From the NCBI GenBank assembly GCA_016717105.1, contig JADKGF010000014.1, forward strand, positions 17,501-81,500: a stretch of DNA of 64,000 nucleotides, written 5' to 3'. This DNA comes from Saprospiraceae bacterium. Its GTDB lineage: Bacteria; Bacteroidota; Bacteroidia; Chitinophagales; Saprospiraceae. Below, piece by piece: positions 7,431-17,000 of this stretch. Position numbers and translations under genes: made by a program. The notes beneath the pieces were generated by a model that saw only the letters and a program-made list of their open reading frames with translations, searched no databases and was not told the origin of the DNA. Each line of letters opens with the position of its first letter. Position 1 is the first letter of the stretch.

Positions 7431-10418
7431 ATGGTTAAAAGTTTTGTATCAATTTATATAATAATTTTTGCTCAATTGTGTTTCACTCAATCCCTCACTT
7501 CCCTTTCTCAAAAATCAAATTATTTTATCTCCACCGATTCTTATGGGCTTACTTGGATTAGCTCTACCGATGGAGTCAATGTGTATAATGGTCTGGACGT
7601 GCGAGTGTATCGTCCGGGCCTTTACAATATGATAGGCAACAATGTTCAGTCGCATTTTTTTGAAGATTGTGCACACAATATGTGGTTTAGTACCTACAAT
7701 GCTCTCCATTGCTACATACGCGAAAAGGATGATTTCGCGGTGTACCAGTTTCGAGATTCTTTAGGACAAATCATTGATGATTCATACAAGGTTTTCGCGT
7801 ATAATGACCAGTTTGTACTCCTGCGATATGGTGATTTCTTGGGTTTATTCGATATTAATACAAATCAAACTTCACGTGCTTGGGATTTGAAATTGGCTCA
7901 ATATAACTATTTTGATGCTTCGTTTTCACAATATAAAATCAATGTAGTAGCTTGTTTACAAAATAGAATTTCAATAATAAACAGCAGTAACATTCTGATC
8001 GGAAAACCCAATCAGACAAATATTACATTGAATAATAACCAAAGTCTTGCAGATATTCAAATCAAAAATGAACATCAAATTTTATTGACCTATAATAAAA
8101 ACACCTACATAGATGTATATGATCTCGAAACTAAGTTAATTGAAAAATTTTATGAAGATTCTAGTCCTATAAATTATTCAAAATACATTCCTACGTCAAA
8201 TGAGCTCTTGATTTGTGACACAAAACAATTAAAGCTTTATTCATTGACTGACCATAAAGTAAAAAAGACATGGACTTTCCCAAACAATGTCATTGGCAAT
8301 CCTGCACCTATCAACATGTCCGATGACATCATATATCTATGTATCGATGGGAAAGGCATTTTGATCTACCATAAGAATAAACACAAAATGAAGCATCTGT
8401 CTCTGGATGAAGACAACTTGCCTGCAAATGTACGCGCTATTATTCGTAGTGGAGATGGTACCTACTGGTATGGATCACGAGATCGAGGTATAGGGCATTT
8501 TGACAAAGGTGATTTAGGGCATTACAATAAAGATAATAACACTTGTCCAAGTAATTTTATCATGGCCGTGGCACAATTGAAAAATAATGAAATTATTGGT
8601 GCTGGTGGTAGAGATGTGGTAAAATATCAAAAGTCAAACGATAGATTTGTATCCGTAAAAAATACCAATAAAAATCAAGATCACTTCATAGGCGGATTTG
8701 CAATGATCAATGGCGAAGCACTTTTGGTTGTAGATTATTCAAATTTTCATTTTTTGCACCGAATGGTCTTTAATAGTGACAACACTTACACTTTATCGCC
8801 AATCAATGTCAAAGGTGGAAAAATAGATGACGAATACGTTTATGTGTATAATCTAAACCGACAAGAATATATCATAGGCATCAATAATACAGAAGTGGCG
8901 CTCTTACGATACGTGGATGGAAAAGGAGAGATCATCAAGAGACATCAAATAAATAATTCTCCCAATGATATTTATATACAACGAGATTCTGTTTATCTCC
9001 CAACTGATGGCGGCCTCTATGTCGTCCACATAGATTTCAAACAAAAACCCAGAAAAGTTATAGATGCAGAAGGCAAGCTAAACCAAAACATCTATTGCGC
9101 ATTGATACATAACAAAAAAATTTTCCTTTCTACCAATGATGGCTTGATGATGTACACACCAGCAAGTAACCTTGTTCATCAATTTACAAAAGCAGATGGT
9201 ATCCAAGATATGGAGTACAATAGCCTAGCGGCACATAAAGCAGACGACGGGACTATGATATTTGGAGGCGTAAATGGTATCAATATTTTTCATCCTGATA
9301 GCATTCGATTTTTGGATGATCCGGCGAAGATTCATATTTCTAAGTTGCTGATTAATGATGAAAATCACCCATCTTACATCCATGCCAATGGTTTAGAAAG
9401 TTTACAACTACCTTTTTCTGAAAATACACTCTCTTTTTTTTTCAATGGCATAGACTATGCAGACCAATCGGCTATAAAATTAAAATACCAAATGCACAAT
9501 TATGATAAACATCCTGTGCTTATAGACAAAAATGATGGTTTCGCGCGATACACTAATCTGCCACCTGGAGATTATGATTTTTTAATATTTGCTACCAATA
9601 GCGATGGCATCTGGAATAAAACACCCAGAACAGTTAAAATCACTGTAGATCCGCCGTATTGGCGCACATGGTGGTTTAGACTTTTAGTCTTGGCAGCTGC
9701 ATTTGGATCAGGGTATTCATTGGTTAGATCTAGATATAAACGCAAGCTGGAGAAACAAAATCAATTGCTACGTGAGCAAGCATTAATCATAGAAAAACAA
9801 CAAGGCATAGAAGCAGAACGCGCTCGGATAGCTTCAGAGATGCACGATGACCTAGGATCAGGACTTACCACGATTCGATTCTTGAGTGAGCGGGCATTAA
9901 AATCTGTCAATACAGAAACTGAAATCAACGAAATTCGCAAAATAGCCAATCAATCCAATGCTTTGGTGAGTAATATGTCAGAGATCATTTGGGCGTTAAA
10001 TGCCAGGCTGGACAATAGTGATGAGCTTTCTGCATATCTCCGCCGATATGTCGGCGAGTACTTGGGTGAGCATGGTATCGGTCACCAATTCGAATCTACC
10101 GGTGAGCTAGATATCAATGTGCTTACAGGTGAGAAGAGACGAAATATTTTCTTGGTTATCAAAGAAATTCTCCACAATACAGTTAAATACAGTGGTGCCA
10201 AAGCCGTAGATGTACAGCTTGTATTCCAAGGTGAGAAGATAAATATTACCATCACAGAAATCGATGGCCTTGGTTTTGACTTTGATGAAAAAATAGGCAC
10301 TGGCAATGGACTGTATAATATTCAAAAGAGAATGGATAAAATAAATGGAGAGATAAAATACATTCGTACAGATAATGGCATGAAGATCATCATCAATATC
10401 CCTGTGGAACATGAGTAA
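7431..10418 (+). CDS. Sensor histidine kinase with Reg_prop beta-propeller and Y_Y_Y domains
   Basis: 995 residues. A signal peptide (1-20, ending near 'FTQS') leads into a long periplasmic region of two-component-regulator propeller repeats (to ~640; pieces such as 'GLTWISSTDGVNVYNG' and 'GTYWYGSRDRGIGHF'). A Y_Y_Y Ig-like domain follows (~650-735, 'YTNLPPGDYDFLI'), then one membrane helix (~747-765), a short coiled coil, a HisKA_3 domain with phospho-acceptor His ~805 in 'EMHDDLGSGLTTIR', and a HATPase_c domain from ~900 with N-box 'EILHNTVKYSG' and 'GTGNGLYNI'. This is the hybrid-free form of the Bacteroidota sensor family. The response regulator gene overlaps its 3' end by 8 bases. The ligand is unknown. 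Confidence 0.92.
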   Translation: MVKSFVSIYIIIFAQLCFTQSLTSLSQKSNYFISTDSYGLTWISSTDGVNVYNGLDVRVYRPGLYNMIGNNVQSHFFEDCAHNMWFSTYNALHCYIREKDDFAVYQFRDSLGQIIDDSYKVFAYNDQFVLLRYGDFLGLFDINTNQTSRAWDLKLAQYNYFDASFSQYKINVVACLQNRISIINSSNILIGKPNQTNITLNNNQSLADIQIKNEHQILLTYNKNTYIDVYDLETKLIEKFYEDSSPINYSKYIPTSNELLICDTKQLKLYSLTDHKVKKTWTFPNNVIGNPAPINMSDDIIYLCIDGKGILIYHKNKHKMKHLSLDEDNLPANVRAIIRSGDGTYWYGSRDRGIGHFDKGDLGHYNKDNNTCPSNFIMAVAQLKNNEIIGAGGRDVVKYQKSNDRFVSVKNTNKNQDHFIGGFAMINGEALLVVDYSNFHFLHRMVFNSDNTYTLSPINVKGGKIDDEYVYVYNLNRQEYIIGINNTEVALLRYVDGKGEIIKRHQINNSPNDIYIQRDSVYLPTDGGLYVVHIDFKQKPRKVIDAEGKLNQNIYCALIHNKKIFLSTNDGLMMYTPASNLVHQFTKADGIQDMEYNSLAAHKADDGTMIFGGVNGINIFHPDSIRFLDDPAKIHISKLLINDENHPSYIHANGLESLQLPFSENTLSFFFNGIDYADQSAIKLKYQMHNYDKHPVLIDKNDGFARYTNLPPGDYDFLIFATNSDGIWNKTPRTVKITVDPPYWRTWWFRLLVLAAAFGSGYSLVRSRYKRKLEKQNQLLREQALIIEKQQGIEAERARIASEMHDDLGSGLTTIRFLSERALKSVNTETEINEIRKIANQSNALVSNMSEIIWALNARLDNSDELSAYLRRYVGEYLGEHGIGHQFESTGELDINVLTGEKRRNIFLVIKEILHNTVKYSGAKAVDVQLVFQGEKINITITEIDGLGFDFDEKIGTGNGLYNIQKRMDKINGEIKYIRTDNGMKIIINIPVEHE

Positions 10419-11058
10419 GATAAAAATAGCAATTATAGAAGACAATAAAGATGTTGCTTGCACATTGCGCGATATCATCAACGAACAACCTGACATGGAG
10501 TGTGCCAGGTTGTATCATACGGCAGAAGATGCGATGATTTTTCTCAAACAAAATCTGGTAGATATCATTATAGTCGATATCGGGCTTCCACGAGCTAGTG
10601 GAATAGACGCTATCCAATACCTGAGTAATTACTGCCCACAAGCCACTTTTTGTATGTTTACAGTGTATGATGATGACGAAAAGATTTTCCAATCTCTCCA
10701 ATCGGGCGCTAAAGGATACATTTTAAAAAATACACCTACTGAAAAAATCATTGAATCTATCAGAGAATTATATGCCGGTGGATCGCCTATAAGCCCATCT
10801 ATAGCAAGACGAATGATCAATGTATTTCGTACGATGCAAGTCAGCACATCGACACATCAACTGCCTGTATCTGACCGAGAATTAGAACTACTAACCTTAT
10901 TGGCAAAAGGACTCTTGTACAAAGAAATAGCAGATCAACTCGGCATTGCTGTAGGTACCGTAAAACAACACATACATAGGATTTACGATAGATTGCATGT
11001 TACAAATCGCACCGAAGCTATCAATCTCTATAATAACAGAAAAGACCCGAAGAACTGA
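10411..11058 (+). CDS. NarL/FixJ-family response regulator
   Basis: 215 residues. The receiver domain (1-120) has the acidic pocket ('IIEDNKD'), phospho-acceptor Asp ~56 in 'VDIGLPRASGIDAI' and the conserved Lys in 'GAKGYILKNT'. A LuxR-type helix-turn-helix (~150-210) carries 'SDRELELLTLLAKGL' and 'VGTVKQHIHRIYDRLHV'. The start codon lies inside the last codons of the histidine kinase gene (ATG at 10411, kinase stop at 10418), so translation is coupled and the two form a cognate pair. Likely targets are its own operon or the downstream peptide and methyltransferase genes, but no operator is recognisable. Confidence 0.94.
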   Translation: MSKIKIAIIEDNKDVACTLRDIINEQPDMECARLYHTAEDAMIFLKQNLVDIIIVDIGLPRASGIDAIQYLSNYCPQATFCMFTVYDDDEKIFQSLQSGAKGYILKNTPTEKIIESIRELYAGGSPISPSIARRMINVFRTMQVSTSTHQLPVSDRELELLTLLAKGLLYKEIADQLGIAVGTVKQHIHRIYDRLHVTNRTEAINLYNNRKDPKN

Positions 11059-11326
11059 CCTGTTGTAACAAATTTGTATAAGAAAATATCTATTCCCTGC
11101 TGAATAATTCCTTATCTGTATAAGCTTACTTGTGTCCAAATGGCCCAGGAATGCTAAATTTTGATAAAAATACTGGTCAAAAAAGTCCTAATTGGTATTC
11201 TTTAGCAATAAATGGTCAAAAAAGCTAAATTGATTAGAACAAAAGTTACAATCTCTATAGGTGCGAATGATATGACATTTGTGGTATAAATACATAGAAT
11301 TTTATTCACACAAATATTCACATATC

Positions 11327-11533
11327 ATGAAACAAAAATATTTGCAAGCATCACTAAGGATTGTTCACGACATCACCATGTGGACCATTCTCATTTTCTC
11401 CCTTTTTATTTTGAATTCTTCCGAGGTCTTTGGCCAGTACAAATGTGAAGACAATCTGATCAAGAAAGTTTCTGAAAACACAATGGAATGTATGGATTCA
11501 AAACTAATAAATGCACTTAATCAAAATCATTAA
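11327..11533 (+). CDS. Short secreted peptide with shared leader, copy 1
   Basis: 68 residues. The first ~37 form a signal peptide with a charged start, a hydrophobic core ('MWTILIFSLFILNSS') and a probable cleavage site after 'EVFGQ'. The mature part is about 31 residues with two cysteines ('YKCEDN', 'MECMDS'). The leader is almost identical in protein and DNA to that of the gene at 13843. The frame could be opened further upstream at 11279, but the similarity between the copies starts at this ATG. No downstream frame continues it, so it is not obviously the broken 5' end of a larger gene. Function unknown. Confidence 0.5.
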   Translation: MKQKYLQASLRIVHDITMWTILIFSLFILNSSEVFGQYKCEDNLIKKVSENTMECMDSKLINALNQNH

Positions 11534-11567
11534 AACTTATTTTTTCGCACCTTAAAAAATTAAAAAC

Positions 11568-12545
11568 ATGACGGCATCATTACAAGCAGAAACCACCAAC
11601 CAAGTGATCGACCAAATCTCACTCACCAAAAGAACCATTGACCAGATTTTAGATAGGACAATGGAATTAGTTAATCAAGGAGATTCAGGCATTGCAATAA
11701 GTAGCCTTTTTTTTAGACTAGGCAAATTATCAGCTAAATTTTCTTGTGAAACCTTTCAAGATTGGATTCGTGACTATTGCACATCACATCCTATTGCGGA
11801 GATATTGTGGCAGTCACCAATAACTAAACGATGTTTTAGCAAACCAAAAGGCTACGCAGGTGATGCAACATTGATAGACTATATCTATTTGAAGGATGAA
11901 AACATTGAATATGCAAATGAGATAGCTGAAATATTACATAAATCCATTTGTAATTCCACGTCTTGTGATAGTGTACGTGAACGAGCGAAATATTTTGGAA
12001 ATTTGATCACACAAATTTCTGAATCGAAAAACCGCAAGATATCTGCCATTTCTATAGCATCAGGCCATCTCAGAGAATTGGATCACGTGTCGCATTTTGA
12101 AGATAAAGTATATCATTTTATTGGACTCGATCAAGATGCCGAAAGTAATACAGAGGCGCGAAGGAGCTATCCATTCAAAGGACTTACTGTACTGGACGAA
12201 TCGATCAAATATGTACTGGCTGGAAAACTCGAAGCAGAAAGTTATGATCTCGTATATTCTGCGGGTTTGTTTGACTACCTAGATGAAAAAGTAGCTGCCC
12301 GTATGACAAAACGGATGTTTGAACTGGTCGTGCCCGGTGGGACAATGGTCATCCCAAATTTTGCCAAAGGCATCATAGAACGTGGCTATATGGAGACATT
12401 TATGGATTGGTATCTCATCTATCGTGATGAGATGGAACTCTATGGATTCATGAGAGAGCTAGATATGTCCCAAGTCGCATCATGGAATATCCACGGCGAT
12501 AAGTATGGAAACATCTTGTATCTGACTGTGGTCAAAAAAGGATAA
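11568..12545 (+). CDS. Class I SAM-dependent methyltransferase, PhcB-like family
   Basis: 325 residues, cytoplasmic. It carries the block 'KPKGYAGDATLIDYIY', typical of the family annotated as extracellular-factor 3-hydroxypalmitic acid methyl ester biosynthesis proteins (PhcB-like). The Rossmann SAM site follows ('ISAISIASGHLREL', then 'FIGLDQDAES'), then 'YDLVYSAGLFDYLDEKVA' and 'VVPGGTMVIPNFAKG'. PhcB methylates 3-hydroxy fatty acids to give a quorum signal; whether this homologue does so is not shown. It lies 35 bases after a short secreted peptide gene and 500 bases after a kinase/regulator pair, on the same strand. Confidence 0.75.
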   Translation: MTASLQAETTNQVIDQISLTKRTIDQILDRTMELVNQGDSGIAISSLFFRLGKLSAKFSCETFQDWIRDYCTSHPIAEILWQSPITKRCFSKPKGYAGDATLIDYIYLKDENIEYANEIAEILHKSICNSTSCDSVRERAKYFGNLITQISESKNRKISAISIASGHLRELDHVSHFEDKVYHFIGLDQDAESNTEARRSYPFKGLTVLDESIKYVLAGKLEAESYDLVYSAGLFDYLDEKVAARMTKRMFELVVPGGTMVIPNFAKGIIERGYMETFMDWYLIYRDEMELYGFMRELDMSQVASWNIHGDKYGNILYLTVVKKG

Positions 12546-12595
12546 TCAGTAATTTTAAAATCATTTTTTTCAAATAACACTTAAAACAAAAAATC

Positions 12596-13811
12596 ATGAA
12601 ATATTTTTACCTTCTTCTAATACTTTTTAGTTATTCATTTGTAAATGCACAGAACTGGCAGTCAAACAATTATACACTGCAAATAAATGATGATTTCAAA
12701 CAAGAATCTCTTTCAACTCAAATACCCAATCTTACAGAAATATCAAAAAGTATCTCGCAGAATTTCGAGATTTCGAAGAATATGATGTCAGAAATTAAAG
12801 GCGTAGAAAATGAAAATTATAATTCACTTATTTTGAAAAGGCTAGAAATGAAGCTATTGAAACACTTTTATTAAAACAAAGTGAAATCCGACAAGATATA
12901 AGAAAAGTGGACATCTTGGAAGCAGCTTGGTTAAAGATGAATAATTTAAATCCTCGCCTTAATACCAAAATGTTTGCTGACATTAAGGAGATGAAAAGGA
13001 TATTGTTAAACTCCGATTCCGAAATCATTAGAATGATTAAATTTGTAAAAAACTTGGAAATTACAGATTCTAATTTCATTCCAATTGAAAAGAGTAGTAT
13101 TGATTTCAATTTTGATGATAAGAAATATAAAGAAATACAAACTTCAATTAATAATGAGTGGACAGAATATGAAAAATTAAACAAAACAAATAAATCTTCT
13201 ATTCCTCAAATTTCTACAATCAATAAAAAAAGTTTAACCCAACGGTTTCACTTTTTAGGTGCGCGAATTTAAATATAAAAGGGCAATATAAACTTGAAGT
13301 TTTTGTTGGAAATGGAGCTATTGATACGTTTAGTACTGCAACAATCCTTGTACCTGAATTGAGCAATTACGGTATTCGACTCAATGGATTTAAAGACTTA
13401 ACCAAAAGGTTTGGAATTAATGGTGATTTTCATTATCATGAGAAAAAATCATTTAACCCACATGAAAATGTTGACTTTACTTTTTCAAGAATTCAGACTA
13501 AATTGGGTCTTGAGTATTTAGTTTTCAAAGACATACTTAGCGTTTATGGTAATGTAAATTTTATAATCCCTGTTACTAATACAGAAAAGTACAAAGAAGT
13601 CTTTACAAAAGATAATAGAGATCTTCGATACTATGATTTAGGTTTAAAACTCTTTGTAACACCGAAAGGTGATCTTGCCAATACTTCAGGTGTTGGGCTT
13701 TTTGTAGATCTAAACTTCATAAGCACAACTGAAATGGTAAAGTTTTATAATGGAAATTCCGATGCCTTTATTCCCAATATAAAATTTGGACTTCAAAAGA
13801 ATTTTAGGTAG
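12596..13811 (+). CDS. Exported beta-barrel-like protein, frame broken twice
   Basis: Three consecutive frames make one gene if a base is restored in the T4 run at 12831-12834 (giving 'NSLIFEKARNEAIETLL') and another between 13242 and 13268. The repaired product is about 406 residues. It has a signal peptide ending 'FVNAQ', a helical middle with coiled-coil character (~50-210) and a C-terminal ~170 residues of alternating strands ('LGLEYLVFKDILSVYGNVNF', 'LRYYDLGLKLFVTP', ending '...GLQKNFR' with an aromatic-Arg end) that look like an outer-membrane barrel. I recognise no named family. Both breaks are missing bases, matching the error pattern of the rest of the window. Confidence 0.5.
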
Positions 13812-13842
13812 GCAAACTTATTCACTAACAAATAATTTTATC

Positions 13843-14034
13843 ATGAAAAACAAGAATTTTTACGCAACCCGTCGGTTTGTTCATGAAATCACCATGTGGA
13901 CACTCCTTATTTTCTCCCTTTTTATTTTGAATTCATCCAAGGTCTTTGGCCAGGGTAATTGCTATAAAGAAGTTGTGAAAACAGTTTCATTATCTAGCAG
14001 CGAAGGTTTTGAATCGCACCAAACTTTTCAATAA
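13843..14034 (+). CDS. Short secreted peptide with shared leader, copy 2
   Basis: 63 residues. The leader 'MKNKNFYATRRFVHEITMW' followed by a hydrophobic core and 'KVFGQ' aligns residue by residue with the peptide at 11327 (identical 'ILNSS' and 'VFGQ'). After the likely cleavage site the mature parts diverge ('GNCYKEVVKTVS' here), keeping one Cys near the start. The stop at 14034 precedes the giant secreted protein gene by 29 bases. The frame opens upstream at 13786, overlapping the preceding gene, but the homology begins at this ATG. Confidence 0.5.
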   Translation: MKNKNFYATRRFVHEITMWTLLIFSLFILNSSKVFGQGNCYKEVVKTVSLSSSEGFESHQTFQ

Positions 14035-14063
14035 AATTTTAAATCACTTTAAAATATTTAAAA

Positions 14064-17000
14064 ATGAGACAATTTAAATTCAGAATTTTTAACTTCTTGG
14101 CATTTAGTATAATATTTTCAACATTGAATTTGTTTGCTAATTGTGATGAAGCAATTTTACTAGAATGTGGATCTAATGGTATTTATGACACAAGAATTGG
14201 CAATAGCAATTACGGAAGTAGTGACTACGTAAATTGTTATAATGGTCCGAGCCTATTTAATGGTAATGACGTCCTGTTTAAAATCGTAAAGACAGATTAC
14301 AAGATGTGGACAATTTCCATATTTAATATGGGTAATGTAGATCTAGACATGTTTTTATTGGACAATTGTTTTGGCGGTGGCATTGGTAAAGGTTCTCAAA
14401 TTAATTCAGTCACTTGTTTAGATAAAAGTATAAATGGTGTAAATGAAGTTTTTAGTGGATATAACTATGATGCCATAAGTATAAGCAATCCAGGCACTTA
14501 TTATATAGTAGTAGATGGTTATAACCAAAATCAAAATGGATTATTTACGTATAATGTAGGTTGTGATGATTTTGTACACGATGATTTTCAACCTTGCAAT
14601 AATTCTTATGAAAATTTAGAATGTAATATAATTAAGTCAGGCTTTGTGGGTTGTAATTGTCCACCAGGTACTATCTGTATTTGTGATCAACCGAAAATGA
14701 ATAACTATAGTTGTTTGCCAGAAAAGCAAAAAGGATCGATGACATCTTATGAAAATATTTATTCTTTCACGGCAGATAATGATGGCGAATACATATTTGA
14801 GATAAGTGAACTAACCCAAAATTTAGATGTATTCATAATAAGTAATTATTGTGACCCTCAATTTAATGGGACAAGTGACTATAATTGTATCGCAATGTCA
14901 ACAAATCAAGGTAGAGAAAACGAGACTATTATTCTTGAAATGAAGCAAGGTCAAACTGTTTATATAGTCGTAGATGGGCGTTTAGATGCAACTAGTGATT
15001 ACAAAATATTTGTAAAATGTCCAGGTCTATGCGATACCGAATGTTGTCTTTTTCCAAATTCTTTTTCAAAATGCTTTTCATTTGAAAATTATTTATACAC
15101 AAATATTTTCCCTCAAGGAAACCCTGATTTTTCTGTAATTGGAAATGCAAATGATAATAATGCCCTAATTGTAAATACACCAATTAAAAGAGGATTAAAA
15201 TCGGCAAAATTTTCTAGTAAAAGTAACTTAGATTTAAATATTAATAGAAATATTCCTGAAATTAAGCCTACTAGATTAGAATGGTGGATTTATGTTCCTT
15301 CAAGTAAAAGTTCTCGTTGGCATCTTAAAACAAATAATATCTCCAACACACCAATATTGATGGAAATTCAAAATGGTATTGGGAAAATAGGTTTTGGTAA
15401 TATATTAAGCCCTAATTTTATTGATAGTTTTCCAATTAAAAATGATACATGGATAAAACATGTGCTTATTTTCCAGCCTGATGAAAATGAAATAGAATTT
15501 TGGTTTGATGGTAGATTTGTTTTCAAAGAATCAAATTTCCAGTCTAATAGAATAGGGCAACTTAATTTTAATAATAAAGGCATTAATACTGAATACTACG
15601 TTGATGAGATTTGTTATAGTGAATTTCTTCCATCCATAAATTGTTCGGAGGAAAACAATCCTGTTTGCTATAATAGTATAACATTTAAAAATGAATGTTA
15701 TGCATTATTCAAAGGTTATACTTCATGTGAAAGGAAGTGTAATGATCTACCATGTGACGATTGTTGGGACTGTTTTCATTATTTACCTGACGATAATGAC
15801 CCTAGCATTTGTAGATTTACAAATAGTTACTGTGAAAAGCCTAGACAGCTTAATCTTAAATCACCTGATATGGAAGTTTATGATTATGACTGGAGCGTCA
15901 CAGGAGGAAGCTTTAATTATCAAAATGGAACATCAAGAACTTCAGCTAATCCTATTATAAAATTCCCATCATCAGGAAATTATAATGTTTGTATGAAGGT
16001 TTACTACACAGATAGTTTTGGGTCAACCACCTTGGTGTATGAGTGCTGCCAAACTATAATAGTAAAAGTGCCATGCACTTCACCTCCTGTTGCCCATTTT
16101 ACATATACACTTAATAATGCTAATAATTCTTTTACTTAAACTCTAATACATCTACAGGAGTGACAAATAGATTGTGGGATTTTGGTGATAATTATGGAAC
16201 GGGAAGCCAAATTACCTTCCTACAAAGCACTAATAATACAAGTATATCACCTAGTATATTGTTACCTCCAGGATATTGTAAGCCTGTTTGCTTATCAGTT
16301 GTTAATAGCTGTGGTATTTCTACTTATTGTGTTACATTATGTAGAGATAATAATGACTGTACTGGTAACACACCAGTGTACTCTCTAAATCAACCAGTGT
16401 CGCCTGTAATTAATGACCAATCAGTATCCTTTGCTTCAATTCCTGCACCACCGTCAGGTACAAATGTCGAATATTCTTGGGATTTTGGTGATGGAGTTGG
16501 CAAAAGCAGTATCCACAATCCAACTTATACTTATCCTCGAAACGGAAATTTCTTGATCTGTTTGGTAATAAAAATAGGTTGTAAATCTATTTGTTATTGT
16601 TGGAGCGTACGGATAAATCCTTGTAATGTAAGTTTTGAACCTCATACTGGAACTTTAAGTGCAAAGTTTGGCGGTGACGAATCGTCACTTATCTACAACA
16701 TCTCAAGTAGTGGTATTACCCTTGCGCCCGGTCAACCTTGGATGTTGGATAGAGTAACAATAAATAATAGTGTAGGTAACTCCAACCTTTCAATTCCACT
16801 TCCACAAAACAAAGATTATGAAATTTGTTTTCCGTATATTAAACCTAATGGCTGTTTGGCCTATAAATGTATTCCTATTAGAGGTGGTAACCCATTCTAT
16901 TGTCCAATCATTGGATGGAAATATCATCAAAACTCAGGATATCAATTTACACTCCCAGAAGGCTATTCAGAGATCAATTGGACACTCGATGAATCTGGCC

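Noticed and set aside
11170..11235. Repeated TGGTCAAAAAAG before the short peptide gene
   Set aside because: Two short AT-rich copies without spacing or symmetry typical of a regulatory site; likely chance.
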